From NCBI GenBank assembly GCA_003223325.1, contig QHYS01000218.1:1-53591 (forward strand): DNA of 53,591 nucleotides, read 5' to 3'. Within the stretch, counting starts at the first letter, position 1. Each line of letters starts with the position of its first letter. This document shows positions 44,800 to 53,531 of the stretch, one piece after another. The notes beneath the pieces were generated by a model. That model saw only the letters and a program-made list of their open reading frames with translations. It was not told the origin of the DNA and searched no databases. Both the position numbers and the translations under genes were made by a program. This stretch comes from Acidobacteriota bacterium. Lineage in GTDB: Bacteria > Acidobacteriota > Terriglobia > Acidiferrales > UBA7541.

Positions 44800-45176
44800 G
44801 ACGGTTTCTTCTCGGCAATCAGGCTTTCAATTTTTTCGCTCAACCGCTCAAACTCGATGGGCTTGGTGTCGTAATCGTCGCAGCCCGCCTCGAAGGCTTT
44901 CGTGCGGTCCGTTACCAAGGCATGGGCTGTCAGGACAATGATCGGAATATGCCGTGTATCGTCGCTCGCTTTAAGCCGGCGCGTTAATTCCCAGCCATCC
45001 ATCGCCGGAAGGCTGATGTCCATCAGAATCAGATCGGGGCTTTCGGAACGCGCCAGCAGGTGCCCCTGTTCACCATCTTGAGCGGTGATGACGCGATAGC
45101 CTCGCCGCTGTAGTCTTCGGGAGAGCATGTCTCGGTTCATTTCGTTGTCTTCAATGAGCAGGATTTTTGGCATCAT
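44796..45176 (-). CDS. Single-domain response regulator of the signalling operon
   Basis: 126 aa, receiver only. Acidic pair in LLIEDNEMN, phospho-acceptor Asp53 in LILMDISLPAMDG, Thr in IIVLTAHA and Lys105 in DYDTKPIEF; all key residues are present. The ATG overlaps the TAA stop of the kinase gene by one base (TAATG), and its own stop overlaps the next start (ATGA). This coupling points to a phosphorelay chain. The N-terminal 25 residues nearly repeat those of the REC-PAS-GGDEF-EAL protein, indicating a duplication. Confidence 0.95.
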   Translation of the reverse strand: MMPKILLIEDNEMNRDMLSRRLQRRGYRVITAQDGEQGHLLARSESPDLILMDISLPAMDGWELTRRLKASDDTRHIPIIVLTAHALVTDRTKAFEAGCDDYDTKPIEFERLSEKIESLIAEKKPS

Positions 45177-47224
45177 TAGCTTCTCCTGGAGACTTCCATG
45201 TCAATTGGTCGCCCTTCCCTAGTTGCCGCTGGGCGAGAAGGACCCTTGGACTCGGTCAGCGTCGACGACCGCGCTACGCGATGCTTTTCGATCAGCATTG
45301 CGAGCCGGTCACGATCAACAGGCTTTATCAAATAGTTGGAGGCGCCCAAATCAAAACCCATGGCCTGATTATCGACCACTGTGACCATAATCACCGGGAT
45401 CTGTGCCAGACTGGGATCGCTCTTGAGCTTACGCAACACGTCCCAGCCGTCGCATTCAGGCATAATCACGTCCAGGGTAATTACCAAGGGGTTAACTTCC
45501 CGGGCCAGCCGCAGGCCTTCTTCTCCACCTGCTGCGGCGACCGCGCGAAATCCCAGCTTGCTCAGAAAGCGCGACATCAGATCGCGGACTGCCGGATCAT
45601 CGTCAATCACGAGAATCGTATCGAGTTCCGCTTTACGCTGAGCCGATGCCGCCGGAGCCCCGCCCGTTCCTTCCAGCTGCGCGGTTTCGGTCGTATCCAA
45701 TGTGACTTGAGCAGGCAGGTATACAGTAAATGTAGAGCCCTGGCCTGGCTGGCTCTCCACGCTGATACGGCCCTTCATCATCTGCACAAATCGATAACTG
45801 ATAGCAAGCCCGAGACCGGTGCCGCCGTATTTGCGCGAGATTGTTGCGTCGGCCTGAGAGAATTCCTGAAAGAGCTTTTCTTGCTGTTTGGCGCTGATGC
45901 CAATGCCCGTGTCCTTTACGCGGAAACGAATCCACTCCTGGCCTTCCATGGCGCTTTGACTTACATCCAACGCGATGGTCCCATGGTCTGTAAACTTGCA
46001 GGCATTGCTCATCAGGTTAAATAAGATCTGCCGTACCTTGGTGGCATCGGCGCGCATCATGCCTAGGTCGTCAGCCAAGCGAACCCGAACGTTGTTGGCA
46101 TTTTTCGCAATCGCCGGCTGCAGCGTAGTAACCATCTCTTCGACCATCAACGACACGTCGAATGTCTCTAGGTGCAAGCCCATCTTCCCGGCCTCGATCT
46201 TGGAGAGATCGAGCACGTCGTTGATCAAGGACAATAAGTGCTTGCCAGCCGATTGAATCTTCTGCAGGTCCTGCTGATTTTCCAGCTTCCCTGAATCGCG
46301 CGTCTCCTCCTCCAGCATTTCGCTGTATCCGATGATCGCGTTGAGGGGGGTACGCAGCTCGTGGCTCATATTGGCGAGAAAGGCGCTTTTCGCACGGCTG
46401 GCATCTTCGGCTGCGTGCTTGGCCTTGAGCAGTTCTTCCTGCGTCTGTTTGCGGTGGATAATCTCGCCTTCGAGCTCCCGAGTTCGTGTTTTCAATTCGT
46501 CGTTGGCCCGCTGCAGTGCCGTATCCCGTTGTTGAATCTCGGATAGCATGGTATTGAAACCGTTGATGAGCCTGCCAATTTCGTCGCTGTAAAATCTTGT
46601 GGCGCGAACCTCGTAGTTCTTGTTCGTGGAAACCATTCTCATCGCGTTTTCCAGGTGCAAGATGGGCCTGGAAATCAGCCTTTGCAATTGTGACGAGACC
46701 AGCAGTGCAAATAATCCTGAGAAGAGCACGAAAATACCGACAATGGCGCTGTATCGTCTGGCCCGCTCGCTCCACTGGCGCTGGTCCGATTGCAAAAATA
46801 ACGTTCCGACGCGTTCGCCATTTAGCGTAACATCCCGAAAAACTTCCAGATAGCCGCTTTCAAACCGATAACCGTTCTCTTGCGAGCGACCGGGCAAAGT
46901 CGAGGGATGTGCATTGGCGTTCGGAAAATAATGCGCGAAGATCGTTCCATCGGGGCTGTACAGGACTGCGGCCACGATGTCTTCCTTTGCCGTAAGAGCC
47001 GACAGTGTCGCAGTGGCGGCGGCTTCATCGCGGAAAGCCATGGCGGCGGCGCTGTTGTATCCAATGATCTGTGCCTGAGTCATCAGGTCCAGGGTCAGCA
47101 AATGACGGAAGGAGATGAGGTCGTAGATGAGGAAGCTTGCGGACGAAAGGACAAGCGCAGCGCTGCTCGTCAACATCGTGATGAGTATCAGCTTGCCCTT
47201 GATGGATAGGTTCTGAAGGTTCAT
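45176..47224 (-). CDS. Hybrid histidine kinase with periplasmic CHASE8-like sensor
   Basis: 682 aa. Membrane segment 1 (about 11-35); periplasmic domain (38-155) with LMTQAQIIGYNSAAAMAFRD and LSALTAKEDIVAAVLYSPDG, matching CHASE8, the sensor of YfiN-type cyclases; membrane segment 2 (159-178); HAMP (180-232); coiled coil (232-280); HisKA with phospho-acceptor His288 in NMSHELRTPLNAIIGYSEML; ATPase domain with N407, DTGIGIS (438-444) and GGTGLGL (467-473); receiver (535-645) with Asp585 (LDVIMPE) and Lys634. All catalytic residues are present. It lies five bases after the YfiR-family gene and couples to the receiver gene by TAATG. Confidence 0.95.
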   Translation of the reverse strand: MNLQNLSIKGKLILITMLTSSAALVLSSASFLIYDLISFRHLLTLDLMTQAQIIGYNSAAAMAFRDEAAATATLSALTAKEDIVAAVLYSPDGTIFAHYFPNANAHPSTLPGRSQENGYRFESGYLEVFRDVTLNGERVGTLFLQSDQRQWSERARRYSAIVGIFVLFSGLFALLVSSQLQRLISRPILHLENAMRMVSTNKNYEVRATRFYSDEIGRLINGFNTMLSEIQQRDTALQRANDELKTRTRELEGEIIHRKQTQEELLKAKHAAEDASRAKSAFLANMSHELRTPLNAIIGYSEMLEEETRDSGKLENQQDLQKIQSAGKHLLSLINDVLDLSKIEAGKMGLHLETFDVSLMVEEMVTTLQPAIAKNANNVRVRLADDLGMMRADATKVRQILFNLMSNACKFTDHGTIALDVSQSAMEGQEWIRFRVKDTGIGISAKQQEKLFQEFSQADATISRKYGGTGLGLAISYRFVQMMKGRISVESQPGQGSTFTVYLPAQVTLDTTETAQLEGTGGAPAASAQRKAELDTILVIDDDPAVRDLMSRFLSKLGFRAVAAAGGEEGLRLAREVNPLVITLDVIMPECDGWDVLRKLKSDPSLAQIPVIMVTVVDNQAMGFDLGASNYLIKPVDRDRLAMLIEKHRVARSSTLTESKGPSRPAATREGRPIDMEVSRRS

Positions 47225-47229
47225 CCGGG

Positions 47230-47796
47230 CTACCTTGTTTCAGCTGCGGATTGCGGGATGATTCTTGCCAATGCGAGTAACCTGGAGCTGATATTCAGGT
47301 CCGCCTGTTTGGCAGCGTCCAGATTGACCTCAAAACGAACCTTGTTATCTTCGACGACCAGGTTGATGATGCACCCGCGTCTGGCGAATCCTGGCGTTTC
47401 GCCGATGGTCAGAATGGGCAAACCTTTTAGAGCGTGGATGACCTCTTCGAGGTGCGCCGCTTCCGACGAACCAATAAACAAGATGTCGCACCCTTTGAGG
47501 TCCATTCCCCATTTAAGCCGCTTGATTACGAAGCGTCGCGCATCAATCTGTTTGTCTGCCAGAATGCGGTCAATAATTCCGCCAAAAGGATCAGTGCCTA
47601 AAATTCCAATGACGATTGGGGAATCCGGCTGAGCGAAAGCGCCTTGCGGCCATCCCACCAGTTTGGCGAAATTGTAAATAAAGCCGGCCTTAATGAGGTA
47701 TTCCGAGGAATCAGAGGAATCGAGCGTCTGAGCGCTGGCCCCAAGAGCCAGGCTCAAACAGATTCCCATCGCGATAATTGGTCGGAGCACTCTCAT
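47230..47796 (-). CDS. YfiR-family (DUF4154) periplasmic protein
   Basis: 188 aa from ATG 47796, which gives a clean signal peptide (MRVLRPIIAMGICLSLALGA, cleaved near SAQ); a GTG at 47832 would add 12 residues before it. Family marks: EYLIKAGFIYNFAKLVGWPQ, IVIGILGTDPFG, LKGCDILFIGSSE, LPILTIGETPGFARRGCIIN and VRFEVNLDAAKQADLNISSR. Two Cys in the mature part could form the disulfide known from YfiR. In Pseudomonas, YfiR sits in the periplasm and inhibits the CHASE8 cyclase YfiN. Here the neighbour with a CHASE8-like domain is a histidine kinase, five bases downstream, which is the likely partner (inference). Confidence 0.92.
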   Translation of the reverse strand: MRVLRPIIAMGICLSLALGASAQTLDSSDSSEYLIKAGFIYNFAKLVGWPQGAFAQPDSPIVIGILGTDPFGGIIDRILADKQIDARRFVIKRLKWGMDLKGCDILFIGSSEAAHLEEVIHALKGLPILTIGETPGFARRGCIINLVVEDNKVRFEVNLDAAKQADLNISSRLLALARIIPQSAAETR

Positions 47797-47853
47797 TATG
47801 GCCTTATCGCGCGGCACGATAATCGGCATCACGCGAAATCACCTGCCCCCATC

Positions 47854-49926
47854 TTAGAAGGTCCAAGCAATGCCGCCGTAGAACGTACGACGAACTTCAG
47901 TGGGCAACGTGTTGATGAACTCCGGGATAAATTCCAGGTGGCGGCTATTCAACAGGTCCTCGCCGCCAAAAGAAAGTTGCAACTGCGAGATTGGCTTCCA
48001 GCCAACATGGAGATCCAACGAGTAATAGCTCGGTATACTCAGGCTCGGAAGTTGATCGACATAACGCACTATCAGGTCCTGCTCCAAATGCTTCGGCAGG
48101 TCCAAAGAGGAGCGGAAATAGAACTGATTGCGCGGACTCGCACCATTCGGAATGTCCGGCGTCGGATCCAGGCTATCTGCATTCTTGCGTATGTTCATTC
48201 GCAAAAAGCTGTAAGAGCCGGATACCTTCCATCTGGGGAGGACTTTCCACTCGGCGAAAGGTTCGACGCCGTAGGTCCCACCGCTCATCTTATTGCTCGC
48301 GACGAAGGGGAGAACGACATAACTTGGGAATGGACTGCCTGCGAGGATGGGAGCACCCGGCTCCGCTGATCGCAAATTTGTGTAATCGTTATAAAATGCC
48401 GCCACGTCAAGCGAGAAGGAACCGGTCGCTTGAACTCGGTAGCCGACTTCATAAGCAAGGAGATCTTCTGATCGGAACAGAGGGCTCCCGAAAATTGCTT
48501 CGATGACCGGCAAGGGGCTATTCAACGGGGGCATCGCTGGCGGAATAATCCCTGCGTTCAGCTGGAGACCTTCCTCGGTCAAAGCAGGCGTACGGACGGC
48601 CCTCGATACGGCAGCCCAGACGGATTGCTGCTTAGTGAGAGTTCCCAAGACTCTCACGTTAGGTTCGAACTCGAAGCCGGTGAACGGATTGTGCTCGAAT
48701 TTAGACCCAACCGTAATGTGTATACGATTGTCGAGCAGGCTTACTTCGTCCTGCAGGAATGCGCTGTATTGATTCAGGTTGCGATGGTCGGGCAAGAGCG
48801 CCACGGTAAAGCTTGAGCCATTGCTATCCTGAATCGAGCGGTAGCCCAGGCCCCAAACCAGCTCCTGGGCTTCACCAAGATGGATGTCGTGCTGGAAATC
48901 GATATCATATACCGACTCGTGGTCTCCAAACACCGTGGGGTCCGCGATGTTGGTCCGGTCGTAGTACATCTGCAGTGAAGTAGAGGATCGCGCGAAGGAG
49001 TGATTCCAGCGGCCCAGCAGATCGCCGCCGCTGTTGTAGCCATTGTTCGGATAGGTGCTCGAAAACCTGGGTGAGGTTAACGAGGGAACGGTTACAGTCT
49101 CGCCGAAATTATCATGATAGATGTCGCCCTGTATGGTGAACGAGTTCGCCGTCGTTGCATTAGAGTCGACACGAAAGCCGCTACGCAACGCATGCCAGCC
49201 GTCGGAGGCCGTCGCGCCTGTAACATCGATTGAAGGATACCAATCGAAGTATTTGCCGTAGACGCGATAATAAGTGTTGTTGCCGATCTTGGAGCCATAG
49301 CGTACGCTTTCAGCCGTCCGTTCTTCCGATCCGGCCTCTGCGGTTACCAGTCCGCCTTGTGTGGCCTTGGCCGATTTCGTAATTATGTTGATCACGCCGT
49401 CGACCGCATTGGCGCCCCACAAGGTAGCCCCTGGGCCGCGAATGACCTCGATGCGGTCCACGTCCTCGAGCACTACGTCTTGCACGTTCCAGTACACACC
49501 CGAGAAAAGAGGGGTATAGACGCTGCGGCCGTCGATCAAAACGAGCAGCTTGTTGTCGAATCGCCCGTTGAACCCTCGCGAGCCGATAGCCCACTTGTTC
49601 TCGTCAATACGCGCCACTTCCAAGCCCGGAGCCATCCGCAAGGCATCGGGAATGCTTGTAGCTCCGGAACGGCGGATGTCTTCCTGGGTTATGACGAACA
49701 CCGCCGCCGCCGCGTCGCCTACTTTCTGCGTTCTCTTGGAGACCGACGTGACCTGCAGGTTCATCAGGTCTTCCAGGCTCAATTGGGTGGGGTCGAGAAC
49801 ATTCTGCGGGCTGTCGGACCCTGTCGCCGCCATGTTGGCCACGGGGCACACCGCAAGTACACCGGATAAGAGGATCCGGCCCGCAGAGGCCATCAGACTC
49901 TTGTTCTTCTTAGGTATCGACGACAT
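47854..49926 (-). CDS. TonB-dependent outer-membrane receptor
   Basis: 690 aa from ATG 49926 (AGAGGGGGAT upstream), preferred over 49995. Signal peptide about 12-38, then the linker LDPTQLSLEDLMNLQVTSVS, plug domain (SVSKRTQKVGDAAAAVFVIT, SIPDALRMAPGLEVARIDEN, LLVLIDGRSVYTPLFSGVYW, VEVIRGPGATLWGANAVDGV-like block) and a beta-barrel that ends in aromatic Phe (GGIAWTF), as outer-membrane proteins do. It takes up a ligand with TonB energy. The ligand is not evident. The yfiR-type gene follows after 21-57 bases, so the receptor heads the signalling operon. Confidence 0.95.
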   Translation of the reverse strand: MSSIPKKNKSLMASAGRILLSGVLAVCPVANMAATGSDSPQNVLDPTQLSLEDLMNLQVTSVSKRTQKVGDAAAAVFVITQEDIRRSGATSIPDALRMAPGLEVARIDENKWAIGSRGFNGRFDNKLLVLIDGRSVYTPLFSGVYWNVQDVVLEDVDRIEVIRGPGATLWGANAVDGVINIITKSAKATQGGLVTAEAGSEERTAESVRYGSKIGNNTYYRVYGKYFDWYPSIDVTGATASDGWHALRSGFRVDSNATTANSFTIQGDIYHDNFGETVTVPSLTSPRFSSTYPNNGYNSGGDLLGRWNHSFARSSTSLQMYYDRTNIADPTVFGDHESVYDIDFQHDIHLGEAQELVWGLGYRSIQDSNGSSFTVALLPDHRNLNQYSAFLQDEVSLLDNRIHITVGSKFEHNPFTGFEFEPNVRVLGTLTKQQSVWAAVSRAVRTPALTEEGLQLNAGIIPPAMPPLNSPLPVIEAIFGSPLFRSEDLLAYEVGYRVQATGSFSLDVAAFYNDYTNLRSAEPGAPILAGSPFPSYVVLPFVASNKMSGGTYGVEPFAEWKVLPRWKVSGSYSFLRMNIRKNADSLDPTPDIPNGASPRNQFYFRSSLDLPKHLEQDLIVRYVDQLPSLSIPSYYSLDLHVGWKPISQLQLSFGGEDLLNSRHLEFIPEFINTLPTEVRRTFYGGIAWTF

Positions 49927-49950
49927 AGCGAAATCCCCCTCTAGGAGATA

Positions 49951-49965
49951 GCCAGCGAAGCTGGC
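49951..49965 (-). promoter_or_regulatory. Leader hairpin of the receptor operon
   Basis: GCCAGC-TTC-GCTGGC on the transcribed strand, about 25 bases before the receptor ATG and just upstream of its ribosome binding site. It could limit translation. I see no match to a cobalamin or c-di-GMP riboswitch. Confidence 0.35.
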
Positions 49966-50035
49966 CTGGGATCCACGACCCGCGTGCATGGGCACTGCAT
50001 GTTCAACCTTCCCGAACCAATACCGGGCTGCGAGT

Positions 50036-50842
50036 TCATAACGGCTTCTCCCCGGTCACAGTAAAGACTGTGGAATAAGTGAGCGTATCCGGCCGACTCA
50101 GATATTCCAAAAATCTCCGTGAGTGTTCTTTGGCTTCATCTTCATTGCCGAAGATTCGAGTCATCTGAGGCCGCGCAATCTCCAGCTTTAGTTCCCACTG
50201 CTTCAGAACGTCCTGGGTGATCTTCCCGGCGATCAAGTGGTAGCACTCAACCTGAACCTTCAAATTCTCAAGACCTGCTTTGCGCGCCAGCCAAAAGAGC
50301 TTTCGGCCAACGAAGGGATCAAAACCGGTGTCCCCCAGTGCTGCTACTCCCTTCTCCACTGCGCGCTGCAGCACCGGGTCTTCCGGGTAGTGCCACAGAA
50401 GTTGCCCGTCCAGGTCCTGTAGCAGGACCTTTCCGCCGGGCCTGCAAACTCTGACCAATTCAGCGACCGCACGCTCCTTCTTTTGGAGGTATTGGAGCAA
50501 CATGCGGCAATAAACGAGGTCGAAACTATCTGCGGGAAACTGCATCGCAAGTGCGTCTCCGCACACGAACCGCGCTCGCGGATTGTCACGATTTCTCCGA
50601 ATCGCTTCCGCGACGCGATCTGGACTGATATCTAGGCCCGTTCCTCGGACCGACGGATGCAATGCGCAGATCGCTCCTAAAATGACGCCCGGCCCACAAC
50701 CAACGGAGAGCAGCTCCATGCCCGGTGTGATGTGGTGAGCCATATAATTTCGAACCCACGCCTCTGGATCGACCTTAGCTTCCAGCCGCGCGGCCTCACG
50801 CGGGTCATCCATGATGTAATTAATCGTTGCAGCCTTAACCAT
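50036..50842 (-). CDS. SAM-dependent methyltransferase (class I)
   Basis: 268 aa from ATG 50842 (AGGGAAGG upstream). Motif I LLSVGCGPGVILGAI, motif II GTGLDISPDRVAEAIRR, FVCGDALAMQFPADSFDLVY (motifs III-IV) and ELVRVCRPGGKVLLQDLDG (motif V). This is the UbiE/Methyltransf_11 type acting on a small molecule or lipid. The substrate is unknown. The start lies eight bases after the stop of the preceding gene, so the two form an operon. No membrane segment. Confidence 0.88.
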   Translation of the reverse strand: MVKAATINYIMDDPREAARLEAKVDPEAWVRNYMAHHITPGMELLSVGCGPGVILGAICALHPSVRGTGLDISPDRVAEAIRRNRDNPRARFVCGDALAMQFPADSFDLVYCRMLLQYLQKKERAVAELVRVCRPGGKVLLQDLDGQLLWHYPEDPVLQRAVEKGVAALGDTGFDPFVGRKLFWLARKAGLENLKVQVECYHLIAGKITQDVLKQWELKLEIARPQMTRIFGNEDEAKEHSRRFLEYLSRPDTLTYSTVFTVTGEKPL

Positions 50843-50850
50843 GGCCTTCC

Positions 50851-51963
50851 CTAGCTCACGAACGTTAGGTGTGTTGCGTGTCTTTCGGATCGAGCCAATA
50901 GCCTCGAGTAGAAGCCCTCGACATGACGATAGAAGCGCAGCTGTCCGCCCTTGAGCCATATACCCTGGCAATAGTGGCGAAGGAATTCTGCCCCCAATTG
51001 AGTCAAGGCCGTGGCGGCAATCTGGTCCGTGATCACCGGGATCGCGCTCAGCTCAAATCCTTGATACACGGTGGAAGCCGCCTTGAGCAAGGCAGCCGCG
51101 ACACCGAGAACATCGGAGTCCGGAAGCGTCGGATGTAGCAATAGATCGCAGCGATTCTCGATGTAACTGAAGTTGATCCCCAGAGGACCACGATAGGCAA
51201 TGACCGCCCCGATGGGTTCATCCTTGTATCCGCGATAGGCCAGCCACGCGCGCCGGGTGCGTCGGAGCCCTACGCTGCGATACATTTCGTCCACCGCTTT
51301 AAACTCAACATCCTGCTGCAATTCCTCCGCGGTTACGTAAACGCTGCCCCGCGCGGCGGTAGCAATTGCACAAAGCGGTTCTCTTTGAGATGGGCTATAG
51401 GGCACGACGCGGATTCCTTTTTGCACGGGCAAAGCCAATTTTCTCGGCAGCGCAAAATACATATGTCGCTGCACCGAAGAGAAGGACTCGCCAATCGTTT
51501 GAACCATGGAACCAAATACCCGTGATGGAAAGCGGTTCTCAGGCCGAAACCAATTCTGGTGGGACTCATCGACGCCCTTCAAAAAGCTGGCAGCCGATCC
51601 TGCTAGCATCACCGCACGTGAGGCGTAGGGATTGTTCTCGGAGACAAGGTGCTGGGAGGTCCAACCATTCCGAGCGGTGCGCCAGACGGCAATCGATGCC
51701 CGGCCGTGCTTCTCATCGCCGGCAGTCAATACGTAGAGAAGCGATTCTCCGCGGCGCAACATCCGCCGCCAGTTCTCCTTGACTTGCTCCAAATGGGGAA
51801 GCAGCCGGGCTGCTTTGTCCGGATAGAGAAACCCGGTTCGTTCGTAGAGGGCGAAGATTTCATCAACAGGCAGAGCATTAACCTGGACGCCGTACGCATC
51901 GTACACGTCTGCCAATTTTGGCAGGCTGTTGATGATTTCCTGATCTAGGGCATCTATCGGCAT
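50851..51963 (-). CDS. Protein of unknown function, possibly GNAT-like
   Basis: 370 aa from ATG 51963 (MPIDALDQEIINSLPKLADV). I do not recognise it with certainty. It has two halves with related features: EQVKENWRRMLRRGESLLYV ... HGRASIAVWRTARNGWTSQH and RRAWLAYRGYKDEPIGAVIA ... GINFSYIENRCDLLLHPTLP. The pattern of central strands followed by a helix (SDVLGVAAALLKAASTVYQG) recalls a double acetyltransferase (GNAT) fold, but no clear acyl-CoA loop is visible. Strict co-occurrence with the methyltransferase (8-base gap) suggests a joint pathway. Confidence 0.6.
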   Translation of the reverse strand: MPIDALDQEIINSLPKLADVYDAYGVQVNALPVDEIFALYERTGFLYPDKAARLLPHLEQVKENWRRMLRRGESLLYVLTAGDEKHGRASIAVWRTARNGWTSQHLVSENNPYASRAVMLAGSAASFLKGVDESHQNWFRPENRFPSRVFGSMVQTIGESFSSVQRHMYFALPRKLALPVQKGIRVVPYSPSQREPLCAIATAARGSVYVTAEELQQDVEFKAVDEMYRSVGLRRTRRAWLAYRGYKDEPIGAVIAYRGPLGINFSYIENRCDLLLHPTLPDSDVLGVAAALLKAASTVYQGFELSAIPVITDQIAATALTQLGAEFLRHYCQGIWLKGGQLRFYRHVEGFYSRLLARSERHATHLTFVS

Positions 51964-52732
51964 ATGATTTGGCTCATCTCTTGTAGCGTCTTCCCCGACA
52001 ATCCCTCCTAATCGCAAGCTGCTGCGCGGCACACTCCTTCCCTTTCAAAAAATAGAGGACTAGCGACATAGAAATCAGCCAGCTCAGGGTCTCCAATCAC
52101 TTAGATATAGGGGGTTTGGCCGATCTTTCAGAATGGCCCATTAGTACTGTTTCTCAGGCGGCGCTCGAACGGACTATTAACAGCTTCGATACAGCTTTGA
52201 GCGAGCCGCTCTAGGTGAGAACCCTATCTCGACGATTCTCAAAGGCACATACTGAAATCGTCTGCGTGGGTCATACCATACAGAATACACAGGCTTTAAG
52301 TCGAAGCCGAACTCGGCACTGTGCCAGGATCGCTGTCGAAGCACAATCTTCGCCGATGGGCGCCTCAATCGTCCTCTCGCTTGGCGCATTTATCAGCGGC
52401 AACTGGGGGGCTGGCTGTTTCGTCACATCGCTTTGGTCGGGCCGTTCGCCGCGTCGCAGTGGTTGCGGGTGCGAGGTGAGGGATAATCGATCCTTCGAAC
52501 GCGGAACGTGCCTTTTCCGCTTCACCATCTTCACGATTAGTCCCGCCGCCACGGCTCAGATTGCGAGATGCTGGTACGAGCAAGATCAAGCCAATCCAGA
52601 GATTGCGAGGAGATGTTCCGAGATGATGATAAAATGAGGCCGTTGGGAGTCCGAATTCTGGCATCTGGACTTAAAGGACCCTAACTCAAGTCGCGGCGGT
52701 TCTTCCGCAGCAGGGAGAATCGCTTCTACTGC
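51964..52732. other. Long intergenic region before tRNA-Ile
   Basis: About 770 bases. Several open frames of up to 140 codons exist on both strands, but none has convincing motifs or start sites. It adjoins an old integration site, so it may hold gene debris. Confidence 0.5.
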
Positions 52733-52809
52733 GGGCCTGTAGCTCAGGTGGCTAGAGCGCACCCCTGATAAGGGTGAGGTCGGTTGTTCGAGTCAACCCA
52801 GGCCCACCA
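52733..52809 (+). tRNA. tRNA-Ile (GAT anticodon)
   Basis: 77 bases including an encoded CCA end. Acceptor stem GGGCCTG/CAGGCCC; anticodon arm CACCC-CTGATAA-GGGTG with anticodon GAT at 52767-52769; T arm GGTTG-TTCGAGT-CAACC. All stems pair. Its 3' part is repeated at 53491. Confidence 0.95.
52765..52805. repeat. Attachment-site repeat, copy inside tRNA-Ile
   Basis: 41 bases from the anticodon loop to the acceptor stem, identical to 53491-53531. The repeat flanks a decayed tyrosine integrase, as expected for att sites of an element that integrates into tRNA-Ile. Confidence 0.8.
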
Positions 52810-52810
52810 A

Positions 52811-53331
52811 CTAATTCAGTGACTTAGAAGCAATGTCTTCGGAGAGTTGGTTCACGTTTTCGTTCACATCCACATGAGAAGTGCTGGTCTTCCCCCGCTC
52901 CACGATGCCTTCCAAGGCCGCACGCTTCGCGGCCATTCGGATATGGCCATAGTGTTCTAGCATTTTCCGGCCCATGTGGACCGCGATAGCCATGATCGTA
53001 TATTCCGCTGTGTTTTGACTCTCAGCTGACTTAGTAATGCGCGTATGGCGCAGGTCGTGGAACCGAATCTCTCGCTCGCATCTCTGAGTGCCCGCCTCCA
53101 CGCCGTCTGCAGCGGATTGCCACGTCATAAATGTCATACGTCCTCTCGGCTAGGTGGGGTTTGGCCTGTTCAAGCCACGGAATAGCTTCCTTCTCGAGTA
53201 GGCAAAATCCGCCGTTCTACGTGGTTCCACGTCATTTCTAATTCCCGCGTCGCCGGCGTTCAGCATCGCATGCCAACGTCTTGCTCTTTGTGCGCGTGCT
53301 TTCGTGAACGAAACGTCCGCATCAGCGAAAA
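52811..53331 (-). pseudogene. Decayed tyrosine recombinase (integrase) next to tRNA-Ile
   Basis: On the minus strand, fragments of one integrase appear in order but in different frames: GRFVHESTRTKSKTLACDAE (N-terminal arm-binding part, near 53318-53240), LEKEAIPWLEQAKPHLAERT (core-binding part, near 53195-53135), SAWRRALRDASER, and IRFHDLRHTRITKSAESQNT ... MGRKMLEHYGHIRMAAKRAA, the catalytic end. The last fragment keeps the HxLRHT box with its Arg and the Tyr in EHYGH, and stops at 52811, two bases after the tRNA. The middle of the catalytic domain, including the first catalytic Arg region, is largely missing. At least two frame changes and an in-frame stop make it non-functional. Confidence 0.8.
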
Positions 53332-53490
53332 ACATGCTTGGTTCACAATTTGGTTCACACCTCGACCAATCTTCACCGTTATTCACCGTACTCCACCGCA
53401 ACTTGATAGGCCGCTGGAAGCCGCATCGAGAGCACGTTGCAGTGATCTCTGACAATAGACCGTGACACGCAGCATAATACTTAGTGACAA

Positions 53491-53531
53491 CTGATAAGGG
53501 TGAGGTCGGTTGTTCGAGTCAACCCAGGCCC
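53491..53531. repeat. Attachment-site repeat, distal copy
   Basis: Identical 41-bp copy of the tRNA-Ile 3' part. It is followed by GGCCCACCA, so the final GGCCC of the acceptor stem is present twice before ACCA, a 5-base duplication relative to the tRNA. It marks the far end of the remnant element, about 730 bases from the tRNA copy. Confidence 0.8.

Noticed and set aside
49927-50035. Possible cobalamin or c-di-GMP riboswitch before the receptor gene
   Set aside because: Only a small hairpin is present; the leader is too short and lacks the conserved boxes of either class.
52215-52664. Open frames on both strands, one minus-strand stretch (FEGSIIPHLAP) recalling the start of an ECF sigma factor
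   Set aside because: The similarity covers about a dozen residues from memory only, and the following sequence does not continue as a sigma factor. Not enough to call a gene or relic.
53150-53455. 101-codon minus-strand open frame opposite the distal att site
   Set aside because: Integrase fragments are readable in other frames of the same strand, so this frame is a by-product of the decayed integrase.
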